Assembly (NCBI GenBank): GCA_020809705.1
Contig: CP085827.1
Coordinates: forward strand, 7,440,001 to 7,504,000
Direction: 5' to 3'
Length of the DNA: 64,000 nt
Origin: Calonectria ilicicola
Taxonomy: Eukaryota > Ascomycota > Sordariomycetes > Hypocreales > Nectriaceae
Both the position numbers and the translations under genes were made by a program. Positions within the stretch are counted from its first letter, which is position 1, and each line of letters starts with the position of its first letter. Of the stretch, positions 46,801-61,800 are shown one piece after another. Below the pieces are notes generated by a model. It searched no databases. It had not been told where the DNA came from and saw nothing but the letters and a program-made list of their open reading frames with translations.

Positions 46801-49800
46801 ATATGAAACTTCTTGATGTTGACAAGATCACGGATGTCCTTGATACACTCCGGGAAGATGTATCACAGAAGTTACCCGTCTTCATGGTTCCCAAGATCTG
46901 GTTCCCCGTGCAATCATTCCCTCAAACCACCTCGTTTAAGGTAGACCGTCGCGCTGTCACCCGGTGGATTGAGCAGCTCAGTCAGGACGCTATTGACAAG
47001 GTCATTCACGTGTCCGCCGCCCAAGGGGCCGTTCAGATCGCTGAGGGCCCCGTTGAAACCGTCATTGCTGAGGCCTGGGGCAAAGCCCTGGATGTTCCCA
47101 TCACCCAGATACCGACGGACCGATCATTCTTCAGCCTTGGAGGTGATTCTATCTTGGCTATGAACATTGTCACTCAATGCCGCGGTAACGGCGTCGATCT
47201 TTCTGTTCGAGACATTCTTCGTGGAACCACCATCCAGGAGCTTGCTGGACGCATCTCGGGCACAGAGCCCTCTGGTTCTTCGAAGGATCACTCCGCTTCA
47301 CCCCAATCTGAACTCACTCCCGTCGAAAGCTTGGCCCTTGGCGAGGGTCTCGACCTCCCTGCCGATCGCCTTCAGAATTCTCGAAGTGTGCAGGTTCGAC
47401 TGAACCAATCCACTAGTTCTACGGCTCTCAAAACCGCTGCCCAGAACTTGGTTGCTCGCCATCCTACATTGCGAACCATCCTCGCCAAAGAAGACGGAAA
47501 GTGGTTCCGCCATGCGCGACTTGACTTTCCCAAGGCTGTTGCTCTTACTGTTCACGATGGCTCTGCAGCGGTTGCCGCAAAACTCTCAGTATCACGATCT
47601 CGTTTGGACCTTTCAACCGGTCCATTGCTGGCCGTCGACTATTTCCCTAGCACCCAAACTCTTGCTCTTACTGCCTCTCAACTCACATTGGACCTTCCAT
47701 CGTGGAATATTGTTGTAAAGGATCTTGATGCTCTTCTCAGCGGCTCAACTCTCCCTGCCGTTCCCTCTGTCAACGAACCCGCAGTTTCAATCAAGAACCC
47801 TCACACTATCGTCGAGCCTGACCTGGAATACTGGGAGCTCGAAGAGACCGAGGAAGCTTATCTTCCCCGTGAGATGAACTATGAGCTCCGCCTCGATCCT
47901 GATGTCACTGAGAAGCTCCTTCAGATCACCAAGAGCGCTAACACCACGCCATCTGATCTCATTGTTGCTGCCGCCACCCAATCATTCTCAGAGAGCTTTA
48001 CCGATCGAAACATGCCGACTATTTACATGGTGGGCAGCGAGCAAGGACTTGAGCAGACTACCGCGGGTTACTTTGAGACAGCTTTCCCCATCCATGTCGA
48101 CACAGACGCGCTCGTTACCGCCACCCCTGAGTTCGTTGCCCAAGTTACCAAGGCTCGAGTGGGCATCACTTCTACTGGTATTCCTCGAGTTTTTCCCGAC
48201 CAACCACCTGAGCTGTTGGTTAGCTTTTTGGAGAACCAGCAATATTCTTTTAAGGGCAAGGCCCTCGAGCAGATCGATGATAACCTCGACAATGCCAAAG
48301 CAGCTACATTGGCCTCCTTAATTCCAGCCTGTCTTAGCATCACTGCTAACATTCAGGATGATGGTATTCTGAGCGTTGTTGTGGCACATAGCTGGGATCT
48401 AGGACGCCAGAAAAAGATTCGCAAATGGGTTCGCCAACTCGAGAGTACTCTTGGTGCCGTCATCCGTGCTACCGCTAGTGAGGCTGTTCCTCTCTCTGAT
48501 ACCGACTTTCCCTTCATCAAAGTTGAGAACAATGATGCCTGGCAACAGGTTCACAAGGCCATTTCCTCCAAGATCGGCCCCGTTTCTCGACACACAGTCG
48601 AAGACTTGTACCCTTGCTCGCCTGTCCAACAGGGCATCCTTCTGAGTCAAGCCAAGAGTATGTCTTCGTACCAAATTGATATTGTCTGGAAGGTTCGAGA
48701 TAACAGATCTCGTGTTTCTCTTGCCAACATCGAGCGCGCTTGGGAAGCAGTTGTGCGACAGCATCCTGCCATGAGAACCATTTTTGTCGATGGTCTTGGT
48801 GCCGGCGAGGCCTTCTTGGCTGTTGTTTTGCGTGACCCATCTACCATTGTCCGGAAGGAATCTGTTTCCGGCGATAGAGAAGACATTGAGATTTTCTTGC
48901 AATCCCAGCCTCCTCTGAAAGTCGCCGATCATCAACCTCCTCACATGTTGACAATCGCTTCCACAAGTGTCCCAGGTGAGGCTCTCGTCCATCTCCGAGC
49001 TAGTCACGCTATCACCGATGGTATCTCTCTCGATGTGATTCAGCAGGATCTGGCTAGAGCTTATAGCGACGAGCGTATTGCTACGCTATCCATTGATGTT
49101 GTCCAGCAGCAGCCCGTTTACAACGCCTTCCGCGACTACATTGGCTACATCCGCGAGCAGGATAACCAGACTTCTCTTGACTTTTGGAAGAAGCACTTGG
49201 CAAATGTAAGCCCTTGCCACTTCCCGAAACTGACCGTTCCCGATGTCGAAACCGCAAATGTGAAGCGGCTCTTCAAGGCAGAGCTCGGAAAGGCGCACAT
49301 CACCGCACTTAACAAGCTGTGCCAGGAGCACAATGTCACAATCTCGAGCCTGGCTCAGATTACCTGGGCCTTGATCCTTCGAGCATACACTAGCAACCCG
49401 TATGTGTGCTTTGGATACATGACTTCCGGTCGTGATGCTCCAGTGGATGGCATTGACAGTGGTGTTGGTGTTTTCATTAACATGCTTGTTAGCAGTCTTA
49501 CTTTGGAAGACGACATGACCCTCAAACAAGTTTTGATTGAGGCAAGTGCTGCCTTTGCTGACAGTCTTGAACACCAATATTGCCCTCTGGTCAAGATTCA
49601 GAGCGCGCTGCAACTTGGAACACAGCCTTTGTTCAATACTGCGATGTCATGTTACCGTGAACTTGAACCTGAACAAATGACTTCAGCAACAGATGTTACT
49701 GTCGACCCTGTGCACATTGATGATGTCAGTGAGTACAGCATTGGCGCCAAGGTCAGCTACACGAGGTCAAAAATTGAGATGACCTTGACATATTGGACTG

Positions 49801-52800
49801 GAGCATTGTGCCCCGAGGCTGCTGAGGTTGTGGGCAAGGCCTGGGTTGAGACGCTCAAGTCTTTGCCTACTATTCTTGACGAGAAGGTCGCCAACATTGC
49901 ATTGTTTGACTCGGCAAGTGAAACCCTTATTCGAGAATGGAACCACCATATGGCTGGCACTGTTGACTTGTGCATGCATGACGTGCTCTCGAAGCAGGCA
50001 TCTGAGGTTCCCAACAAGGTCGCCCTGAACTCGACCGCTGGCAACCTGACATATAGTGAGCTTGATGACTATTCCACTCGCCTGTCCCATCACTTGGTTA
50101 AACTTGGCGTCGTCGTTGAATCCATTGTTCCTTTGATCTTCGAGAAGTCAGTTTGGACTGTTGTAGCCATGATGGCTGTATGGAAAGCTGGTGCCGCGTT
50201 TGTCGCCCTTGACCCTGGCCACCCGATAGATCGACAGACCATGATTTTGAGCGATCTCAACAGCCCTGTCGCCGTTTTGTCTGCCGAACAGTCCGCCCGA
50301 CCGGCCATTGCTGAATTGATCGCAACGACTGGAGTGAGACAGTGGATTCTTACTCCTGAATCAGTTCTGGCATTGCCCAAGAAGTCAACCAAGGCTTGCA
50401 CAACCGTTACTCCCGATAACGCTGCCTATGTTATCTTTACATCAGGTAGTACTGGTAAGCCCAAGGGTGTTGTTGTTCACCACCGTGCTATCTCCACCAG
50501 CACCAAGGAGCACGGTGAAGCCTTTGGCTTCCACTCCGAAGTTCGGATCATGCATTTCGCGTCATATGCCTTTGATGCTAGTTTCACGGAATTCATCACT
50601 CCTCTTGTATTCCAGGGATCGGTCTTCATCCCGTCCGAAACGGAAAGAATCGAGGATCTCCCCGGTTTTATCAACCGCAACGAGATTACTTGGATCATTT
50701 TGACACCAGCTGTTGCAAGAATGATGAACCCTGAAGATGTACCCAAGGTTACCACTCTCATTTGCGGTGGTGATGCCATGGGCGATCTCACACCCCGTAA
50801 GTGGAGTAACAAGGTACGCTTCATCCAGGGATACGGTCCCACTGAAGCCACTATCGTTGTTTCAATCAGCAACCGTCAAAACAAGGAAGTCCGACCAGCT
50901 ATGATCGGTCACATGATTGCTAGTGCGGCCTGGATTGTGAATCCCAGAAATCATGATATCCTGATGCCAGTCGGAGCTGCTGGTGAGCTGCTAATTGAAG
51001 GTCCTGTACTCGCTCGCGGTTACCGCAATGATCCAGAGAAGACGAGCGCGGCCTTCATTGAGAACCCACTGTGGTCGAAGAACTATCCACGACATTCTCC
51101 ATCGCGCCGTCTTTATAAGACTGGTGATTTAGTACGACTCAACATGGATGGTTCACTGGACTTTATCCAACGTAAAGATACTCAGATTAAGATCCGTGGT
51201 CAACGTGTTGAGGCTGGAGAAATCGAGAACACCATTGATGCGGCAAATGAGAGCATCCAACACGTCTTTGTGACCTTCTTGAAGGAGGGCTTGCTAAAGT
51301 CACGTCTCATTAGCGTCATCTCTGTTCAGGGTCTTGGCCCCGCTGTTGCGTCTGGGGAAGGTCCTCAGCTGCTCTCAGGACAGGACCAAGTTCGAGCCAA
51401 GGAAATTTTGAACGAACTGACTGAGTACCTATCTGCTAAGCTGCCCCGGCACATGGTTCCCCAGGTGTGGGCGGTTGTCGAGGGCTCTTCCGTACCCCTC
51501 AACAGTTCCGGTAAGATGGATCGTCGCCGCATCACTACCTGGTTGGAGAAGGCAGATGAGGCCCTAGCCCAAGAAATCTTGTCCTTGGATGAGGAAGAGG
51601 CCGTATCTGATGATAACATGAATGACCTGGAGGGCGCCCTTCGTTCTATCTGGGCCTTGGTTCTGAACATTGACCGACAGAAGATTGGTTTAGATCGATC
51701 ATTCTTCAGCCTGGGAGGTGATTCGATTTCTGCCATGCAGCTCGTCTCACACTGCCGAGCTCAGAGAATCCCCATTAACGTGCAAGATGTCTTCAGATGC
51801 AAGACCGTAGCAGCACTAGCCACAGTTGCTCAGGAGAACGGCGCCGGAGCTGACTATGCAGCTGATCAGTCCGACTTCGTCGAGCGTGTGGATGAGTACT
51901 TTTCACTTTCTCCCGTTCAGAAATTCCACTTTGAGATGAATCCTGAGGGTGTTAACCACTTCAATCAAAGTTGGCTGGTCCAGATTCCCTCATCCCGCTC
52001 GGTTTCTCCTGACACGGTTCGAGACGCCTTGCACCAGCTGGTTGATCGCCATTCAATGCTCCGCGCTCGCTTCCGTCGTTCTGATGGCCAGTGGAAGCAA
52101 CGTATCACCAACGACATCGAGGGCTCACTCGCCTTCAATGAGCACCTTCGTGTCGCTCCCCGCGCAGTCGATGGCATTATGGCCCAAACTCAGACCAGCT
52201 TGGATATCCAAGCTGGTCCCGTTATGGCTGCAGACCTTATTCAATTACCTGATCGTCAGCTACTCTTCATGGTTGCTCACCACTTAGTAATTGATCTGGT
52301 CTCCTGGCGTGTAGTCCTAGAGGAGCTTGAGACTATCCTCACTGGTGGTTTCAGCACCCTGGCCGAGGTCAAGCCATTCTCTTTCCAACAGTGGGTTGAG
52401 CTTTTGGCTGCCCAGGCCGAGAAGTGGACATTGACAGACGTCCTGCCATACAATCTACCTGCTCCTCAAATGGACTACTGGGGATCTGGTGCTAGTCTTA
52501 GCAACACGTTTGGATCCACACGCGATCTCAACTTCACATTGGACGAGGCTATCACCAAGTCGCTATTGGGTCCTGCTAACGATGCCTTGCAAACTGACCC
52601 TCAAGATCTTTTCCTTGCTGCCGCTTTCCAATCCTTCAGCGAAGTTTTCATTGACCGACCACTTCCTACCATCTTTACTGAAGGTCACGGTCGTGAAGCG
52701 GATGTTGTGGGTCAGATTGATCTCTCACGCACCGTATCTTGGTTCACCTCATTGTCACCTGTAGCTCTCCCAAGCGGCGCACAATCTGATCTCATTGAAA

Positions 52801-55800
52801 CACTGAAGAGGACCAAAGACGCTCGTAGAGCTATTCCTAACAAGGGTGTGCCATATTTTGCCAGCCGCTACATGACCTCGCAAGGTGCGAAACAGTTTAG
52901 CAAACACTCTCAGATGGAAATCTTGTTCAACTACCAAGGACAGTTCCAGCAATCAGAGCGGTCCGATGTTTTGCTCCAGGCCGTGACAGACACCAAATAT
53001 GTGGAGGGTGATATTGATCCCACAGTTCCACGCCTTGCTCTGGTTGATATTGCTGCCGCCATCAATGAAGGCAGAGCAACTGTCAGTCTCACAGTCCCTA
53101 AGAGCTTCAACATCGACACCATGGATAGGGTTTCACACTGGCTTCGACGATTCCAGTTGCTCTTAGTCGACCTCGTTAAGCAAACCACGGACCTAGAGCC
53201 TTCGTTCTCCCTCAGTGACTTGCCTCTTGTCAAAGACATTACTTATTCTGACTTGGCCGAAATCGAGGCACTTTGCGAGGAACACATCGGAGAATCAGGA
53301 CCTCGGGCTATTGAAGAGATTTTCCCCTGTTCACCAATGCAACAGGGTATTTTGATGAGCCAGTCCCGCAAGTCTGAACTCTACGATGTCCGTATCGCTA
53401 TGCAAATCACCACCCCTGGAGTTGAAGTGGACCAACTCAAGGACGCCTGGAGCCAACTCATCCGCCGTCAACCCATGCTGCGAACTGTCTTCATTCCCAA
53501 CCTCCGTGGAACAGGATCATTCGATCAAGTTATCCTTCGAGACGCCGAGCCTATCATCCGCGAGGTTGAAGCTTCTGAAAGCGACCTGGAGGCTGAAGAG
53601 CAGTGGATTCGCTGCGAGACCTCTGCTGCTCCGGTCAATGGCTTCGAGTATGGACAACTGCCACATGAATTCGTTATCTACACCGCTGGTAGTCGATTGT
53701 ACATGATGATTCGTCTGAGCCACGCTTTGGTTGATGGAGCCTGCTTGCCCTTGATCATCCAGGAGCTCCGACAGGCATATGCCCAGCGCCTTCCGGCTGG
53801 TTCGGCTCGCAGCTACCGCGAGCTTATCGCCTTTACTCAGAAGCAATCTCAGAACAAGATCCTTGAATACTGGTGCGATTACCTTCGAAACATCATTCCA
53901 TCTCGATTGCCACCACTGCTTGACGGCGTTATCCATCGAGGCCCCTCGGAACTTAAGGTTCGAGAACTTGTTGTTCCCAATGTTGCCGGCCTGAAGCAGA
54001 TTTGTGCTGAGCATGGCTTCACTCTTTCCAACCTGGTGCAAGCGGCTTGGGCTCTTGTCCTCCGCGCGTACACCGGCGAAGATTCGGTCTCATTCGGCTA
54101 TCTTGCATCTGGTCGTGACGCGCCTATCGACGGAGTCCAGCAGATCCTTGGTCCTTTCATCAACATGCTGATTTGCCGCGTTGAATTCACCGATGAGAAG
54201 ACTTCCGTTTTGCAGCTCTTGCAAAATATGCGCGAGGACATCCTCACCGGCATTGGTAACCAGTATGTTTCTCTGGCAGAAGTACAACACGCCCTTGAAA
54301 TGGGATCTGAGCCTCTTTTCAATTCCACCATCTCTTTCCAGCGTAATGATCCCGTGACGGATGGTGCCAACGGCACTGACGGTGATGATGGCCTTGCATT
54401 GGCTCCCGTTGACGCCAGAGATCCTACCGAATACGACATCTCTCTGAATGTCGTTGATGTCGATGATCTTGAGATCTCCTTCTCTTACTGGACTAGCAAA
54501 GTGTCTGACAAGCAAGCCACCCACGTTATCCGTGCCCTTCTCACTGCATTGGCTGGCTTCACAGAGGACATCAACCAGCCCGCTACGCGCCTCAACCTCG
54601 TTAGCCCAGAAACTCGAGCGGAAATGGATGAGTGGAACTTGCTGGCTATGCCTGTTCCTGTTCCCGCCTGTGTACACAAGCTCATTGAAATGCAAACCCA
54701 GGTGGTGCACTCGCAGAAGGCTGTGGAGGCCTGGGATCGCGACTTCACATACCGAGAGCTAAACCAAGCCGCGAATGCTTTCGCCCACCATATTCAAGAG
54801 CTTGGCAATCTGAAACCAGACGGCTTCGTGGTTACTTGCTTTGAAAAGTCAGCCTGGACCGTGGTTGCTCAGCTGGCCATTCTGAAAGCCGGTGCCGCCT
54901 TCGCCGCCGTTGATCCCACTCACCCTGTTGAACGTATTGCCGGCATCGTGTCCGACCTTGGCCACCCGTCCCTTCTCTTGACTAGCAGTAAATACGAGGA
55001 CCGGCTTCGAGAGTTGTTCCCTCACGTCGTTCTGGTTAATGAGGAGAGCTTCAAGAAGCTGGGCCCTCGCAAGGATGCCCCCAAGACCGATGTGCAACCC
55101 GAAAACACGGCTTACTCTATTTTCACATCCGGCAGTACGGGTCGCCCTAAGGGTATCAATATCGAGCATCAGTCTATTTCCACCGCCGCCGCTGTTCATG
55201 CTAATCGCCTCCGCCTCGGACGAAGCAGCCGTGTCTTGCAGTTTGCGGCGTATACCTTCGATTTATCTGTCGGCGATATCTTTTACACTCTGGTCAACGG
55301 TGGTTGCATTTGCGTTCCTTCGGACCGACAGCGTGTAGAGGATCTTGCTGGTGCTATCAATGCCTTCAAGGTTAACTGGATGTTCTTGACTCCCACTCTC
55401 GCTGATATGCTGGAGCCGGATTCTGTTCCTACTCTCAAGACCCTTCTTCTGGGAGGTGAAGCGCCCACTGCCGAGAATGTTCGTCGTTGGTCTGAGAGAG
55501 TGCACCTCATCTTAGCATACGGTCCTGCCGAGACCACCATCTGGTCTAACTGTAACACTAATGTCAACCCTACCACTGATCCAGCCAATTTTGGTCCTGC
55601 CTTTGGCTCTGCCATCTGGGTTGCGGATATGGAGAATCCAGAAGTCCTTCTTCCTGTTGGTGCAATGGGAGAATTGCTCGTTGAAGGACCTTTGGTTGCT
55701 CGTGGATACATTGCTGATCCCGCCAAGACAGCAGCGGCCTTTATACCTCGACCGCAGTGGCTCCCAGATGGCTATGATCGTCACATGTACCGCTCCGGTG

Positions 55801-58800
55801 ATATTGTTCGATATAACCCTGACGGTAGCTGCTCGTTCGTTCGTCGTCGCGATAACCAAGTAAAGGTTCGTGGCCAGCGTGTCGAACTCAACGAAGTCGA
55901 GGTTCATGTCACTCGTGCCAATGCTGGTCTACAGCACGCTATCGTTCTATTGCCCAAGGAAGGTGCCTGCAAGGGTAGATTGAGTGTCGTAATTTCATAC
56001 ACATCACCTGACGAACGCGAGCCCTTCCGATCCATCGTTCCCATCCGCAACAACAAGGCAAGTCAGGAGAAGATTGCGGGCATCCGAAATTACCTCATGG
56101 AAAAACTCCCTGGGTACATGGTCCCTAAAGTATGGATCGCTGTCGAGGAAATTCCATTCACCGTCAATGGCAAGATTGACCGTCGCCAAGTCACAGGTTG
56201 GGTTCACGCTCTGACCGATAACGATCTTGCTGGCATTGTGGGTCAGACGGCTGAGGCGGGCGAGGGTTCTTCGGCTGCCCTTGCTAAGCTATCTAACATG
56301 GAGAAGCAGCTCGCACACGTCTGGAGCCAAGTACTGAATTTGCCCCTGGCGTCTCTGCCGATTGACCAAAGTTTTACCAGTCTGGGTGGTGACTCTATTT
56401 CCGCCATGCAGGTGGTCTCCCGGGGTCGTGAACGTGGTGTCATTGTCACTGTACACAACATCCTTCGATGCCAGTCTCTTCCCGACCTTGCTAGCCAGTG
56501 CCGCTTCAAGTCCCTAGCCGCAGGAGAGGGTGCAGCACTCAACACGACTGTTGATTACACCAAGGACTTCCCTCTGCTCCCCATCCAGCGCATGTTCTTC
56601 GAGCAAATGCCCCATGGATTAAGCCATTATAATCAGCAGTTCACTGTGCGTCTGAACAAGAACTTTGGTGCTAAGGACATTGAGCGGGCTCTCGCTGCTG
56701 TTGTTCAAGCACACCCTATGCTTCGTGCCCGCTTTTACCAGCAACAAGACAAGAACGGACAGTGGACCCAGAAAGTGACCCCAGATATCAAGGGTAGCTT
56801 CCACTTCGAGACTAATGTCTTCAACACGTTGCTTGAGGCCCAAGATAAAATGAACGAGACCCAAGCCTCATTGGACATTCGCCAAGGTCCCCTCTTCGCT
56901 GTTGACCTGATCGATTTGCCGGAATACCAAGTGCTTTTCCTGGCAGCCCACCACTTGGTCATTGATCTTGTTTCTTGGCGTATCATTCTCGAAGATCTCG
57001 AGAATCTCTTGTCTGGCCAACAACCATCTCCTGAGATTATCCCCGTACCTGCTTGGAGCAACGAGCTAGTCCAACAGGCGACGAAGTACAGTATTGATAA
57101 AGTTCTTCCGTTCCCTGTTCCCGTTGCAGACTTTGCATTCTGGGCCATGGATGGAATGAACAATGTCTTCCGTGACACAACGACTATCGAGCTTCGATTA
57201 GACGGGCCAAGCACAAAGGCTCTATTGGGTTCTGCCAACACTGCCTTCGGAACCGACCCCGTCGACCTAATGGCTGCCGCCCTTTTCTACTCTTTTGGTG
57301 AAGTATTCTCTGACCGCGCTCTCCCTGCTCTCTACACAGAATCGCATGGTCGAGCTGCTTGGGACGATGCCATTGACTTGTCCCGCTCTGTTGGTTGGTT
57401 CACTACAATTTTCCCTCTTGTCCTTCAGAAGAAGTCTGGCTCGGAGCTTGATCTCGTTCGAGCCGTTCGTCAAGTAAAGGATATGAGGCGCAGAATCCCC
57501 GAGAAGGGTCTACCATACTTCATCACCCGATACCTCACCGAGGAAGGCCGCAGCGCATTCAAGGACCACACCAACATGGAGATTCTCTTCAACTATCTTG
57601 GACAGTTCCAACAATTGCAGCAAGCCGACAATATTATTGAGGAAATCGCAGAGGGTGGCGTTGAGACTGAGGATGCACCACCCACAACTCCCAGATTGGC
57701 TCTTCTCGATGTCATGACTGCCGTCCAGGGAGCCGAGCTTGTCCTTTCATTCACTTACAACAAGAAGATGCAGCACCGGGAGCGCATTCATACCTGGTTG
57801 GAGAAGTTCCATGCTGCTCTCCAACGTCTGTCATCTGACCTACCCGATATGCCAAGCTCCTTTACCAGTGGTGACTTCCCTCTCCTTGGTTTGGATGATG
57901 ACGCCTTGACTGGTTTCGCAGAGACAGTCCACACCAAAGTGGGTGCCTGGGGCCCTAGTGTGATCGAGAATGTATTCCCTGCTTCCCCCATCCAACAGGG
58001 TATGCTTGTCAGCCAGTCGAAGGACACCACCTCCTACCTGGTGAAGGGTGTGTGGAAGATTACACCCCCTGCCGGCAAGTCGTTCCAGCCTGACCAGCTT
58101 GAAAAGGCCTGGCTCAACCTTGTCAAGTACCACGCCATCCTCCGTACTGTCTTCTGCGAAAGCGGTCGCTCTGACGGAGTCTTCGCCCAAGTCATCCTCC
58201 GTGATGAGGCGTTCGCTAGCACCATCATCAAAACTTTCGGCTATGAGGGGCATGATCCAATTGATTTCTTGCAGTCTGCGCCTTCGAAGCTACGATCTGA
58301 CAAGCCTCCTGCGATGATGGAGATGCTTACAACCTCACGTGGAGGCGATGCCTACGTCTGTGTCGAAATCAGCCACACCCTCATCGACGGAACATCATTT
58401 GGCGTCTTGATGGACGACCTTCGAGAGGCTTATCACGATAACCTCCGTGGATCTGGCCCGGCTTATGGCGACTATATCTCCTACATCTACCAGCAGCCAT
58501 TCGCCAAATCCTTGGACCACTGGAAGGAAGCCCTTGCTGACACGCAGGCTTGCCACGTGCCAACACTATCCCCACACGGCACTGCCCGCAAGCTGAACAA
58601 GGTTGCTCGCATGGTACCAAATGCTGACCGCATGCGTAAACTTTGTAGAACTCATGACTTCTCTGTGACCAACATTCTCCAGGTCGCCTGGTCTCTGGTC
58701 CTCCGAGCCTTTACTGGCATGAACCACGTTTGCTTCGGTTACCTTAACTCGGGCCGTGACGTCCCTGTTGATGGCATTGAGAAGGCTGTTGGTCCTTTTA

Positions 58801-61800
58801 TCAACATGCTTATCTGTCAAGCTGAGTTTGGCGTTGGCGAAAACGCCAAATCTGCCCTTGATATGGTCAAGGAAATGCGACGCAGCTATATCGACAGCTT
58901 GCCTCACCAGCACTGCTCCTTGGGTGATATTCAGCACGCGCTTGGCTTTGGCAACAAGGCCCTGTTTAACACTGCTATGTCACTCCAGAAGATCTCGGAA
59001 GTGGAAGAAGAAGACCCTACCCGTGTCCACTTTGAGAGTGTTGAGGGGCATGATCCCAGTGAATACAACATGACACTGAACATCCTTGACGGTGACAAAA
59101 CCATCGAACTGCACCTTGCTCATTGGACTGACGTTCTGTCCGATGAGCATGCTGCTGAAATAATCGACGCTACGATTAGAGCTCTGGACTTCATTGTTCA
59201 GGACCCTAGCCGTAACCTCCCAGTTGTCAACCTGCTCAGCGAAGAATCTCTTGACCGTATTTTGGGCTGGAATAGCAACTACGCGGATCCCATTCAATCC
59301 ACAATTCCCCAGCTCATTAATGCTCATTTCAGGGAGGCTCCTGAATCGCCTGCAATTGTTTCTTGGGATGGCGAGCTGACCTTTGGCGAATTGGATCGTC
59401 TCATTACTCGTATTGCATCCTACCTTCGCTCCATTGGCGTAGGTCCAGACGTCACTGTTCCCTTCTGTTTCCGCAAGAGTCTCTGGGCCCCTGTCGCTAT
59501 GATCGCAATCATGAGAGCTGGTGGTGCATTTGTACCATTGGATCCAGCACACCCACCTGAGCGTATTCGCATGATTGTGCAGCAGCTGCCTACACAGACA
59601 ATCGCACTTGCTTCCCCAGAGACTGCACACCTGCTTGAGCCCCTAATTTCCAAGGTCATTCCTCTCAATGCGGACTTCTGTGATCGTCTCCCCAACGCTC
59701 GATTCGTTCCATTTACTGCCACCCCAGACAACCTTGCATACATTCTATTCACATCTGGATCGACTGGTACACCCAAGGGTGCAGAGCTGCAGCACCGTGC
59801 AGTATGTACCAGTACCACTGCCCATGGCATGCGCATGGGTTTCAATAAGTATACTCGCGCTGCCCAATTTTCCTCGTATAGTTTCGATGCTTGTATTGTC
59901 GAAATATTCACTACCCTCATTTACGGAGGATGCGTCTGTATCTTGTCTGAAGCTGAGCGAATGAACGACCTGGCCGATGCCTTCAACCGCATGAAGGTCA
60001 ACTGGACATTCCTTACACCGGCTGTTGCCAGTACCGTTGATCCTTCCGAGGTACCAACCTTGCGTACATTCTCCGTTGGTGGTGATGCCATTCGACACGC
60101 CGTCATCAACAAGTGGAACAACGGCTCATGCCGTGTCATCCAGGCCTACGGACCCACTGAATGCTGTGTCTTCTGTCTTTCCGAAGATCGAACCGGTCGA
60201 CCTACGGCACCCGAGGTCCTTGGAAGTGCCATGGGCTGCACTGTGTGGGTTGTCGATCAACAAGATCCCAATATTCTGATGCCCATCGGTGCTGTCGGTG
60301 AACTTGTGGTTCAGGGGCCCATTCAATCCCGAGGGTATCTCAATGACCCCGAAAAGACTAAGAACACCTTCGTCAGAGGTCTTGCCTGGTTGCCTGAAGA
60401 GATCCAGGATGAGCCGGTGTACAAGACTGGTGATTTGGTGCGCTATAATGCTAACCACACCATCAGCTTCATTAGGCGTAAGGACACACAGGTCAAGGTT
60501 CGCGGCCAGCGTATTGAATTGGCTGAGATCGACTATCAGATCGCCAGTTCACACAACGATATCCAAGCTCATTATGTGATGCTCGGATCCGAAGGCCGAT
60601 TCAGTGGCAAGATTGTGGTTATCATTTCTTTCCGGGATCTTGGAGACCATCAAGATGGTAACCTCAAACTTCTGGACAGAAAGGATGAGCGTTCCAAGGC
60701 CCAGGAAAAGCTCGCTCAGATTCAGAACTTTATTGCAGACAAGATTCCATCTTACATGCATCCCCACGCCATGATTGTTGTCAACACTCTTCCCACCAAT
60801 GTGTCCTGCAAGGTTGATGCTCGCCAAGTTAAGGCTTGGGTTCATAACCTCGATGATGAGGCCTACAGCCAAGTCATGAACCTTGATGCTACAGATGCTG
60901 CTATGGAGCCCACAGATGAAGCTGAGAAGGTTATCCAATCCGCAATCAGCGAAACAATCAACCTGCCCCTACAACAGGTTGCCATGAACCGATCCTTCAT
61001 TAGTCTGGGTGGCGACTCTATCACTGCCATGCAAGTCATGGCCTTGTGCCGTCGCAACGGTTTCTCTCTGCCGGTGCAGGATATTCTCAAGTCGGCTAGC
61101 ATCCGCGCTATGAGCACTAAGGCGAAGAAGCTCGGGTTTGCCAATTCAGCCCAGGATAACGTTGAGAAGGAGAATGTTCTCTTCCCCTTGTCGCCAGCTC
61201 AAAATATTCACTTCCTGCAGTGCCCTGATGGCGAGAACCACTACAATCAGAGTATGTTAGTCAAGTTCCGACAAAAGGTCTCCAGCTCGGCAATTGAAGA
61301 CGGCATCCAAGAGCTTGTGTCTCGACACTCCATGCTGCGTGCCAGATTCGTGAAGGATACAAAGACTGGACAGTGGAGTCAAAAGATCAGCTCACAGGTT
61401 AAGGAGAGTTTTACCTTTGACACTTTCAAGGCCGAATCTTGGGACGCAGCCCGACCTAAGCTCGCCGTTGCCGAGGAGTCTCTCGACATCACACGAGGCC
61501 CCCTGATTGCTGTCAGACAAGTTGATATCGCGTCGACTTCCGCTCTTTTCCTTGTGGCTCATCATCTTGTCATCGATCTCGTATCTTGGAGAACCCTTCT
61601 TCGAGAACTCGAGCAACTCATTGATGGCGAAGCTTTGCCTGAGGATTCCTTCTCAGCTTCCTTCCAGCAATGGACCAACAGCCTTCACAACTATGCTGCG
61701 TCACATGCGCAGTCTGCCCTCGCCCTGCCCTTCGAGGTTCCCACTGTAGACCTGAACTTCTGGGGTGTAAACGAATTCCGCAACGACTTCAACCATTTGG

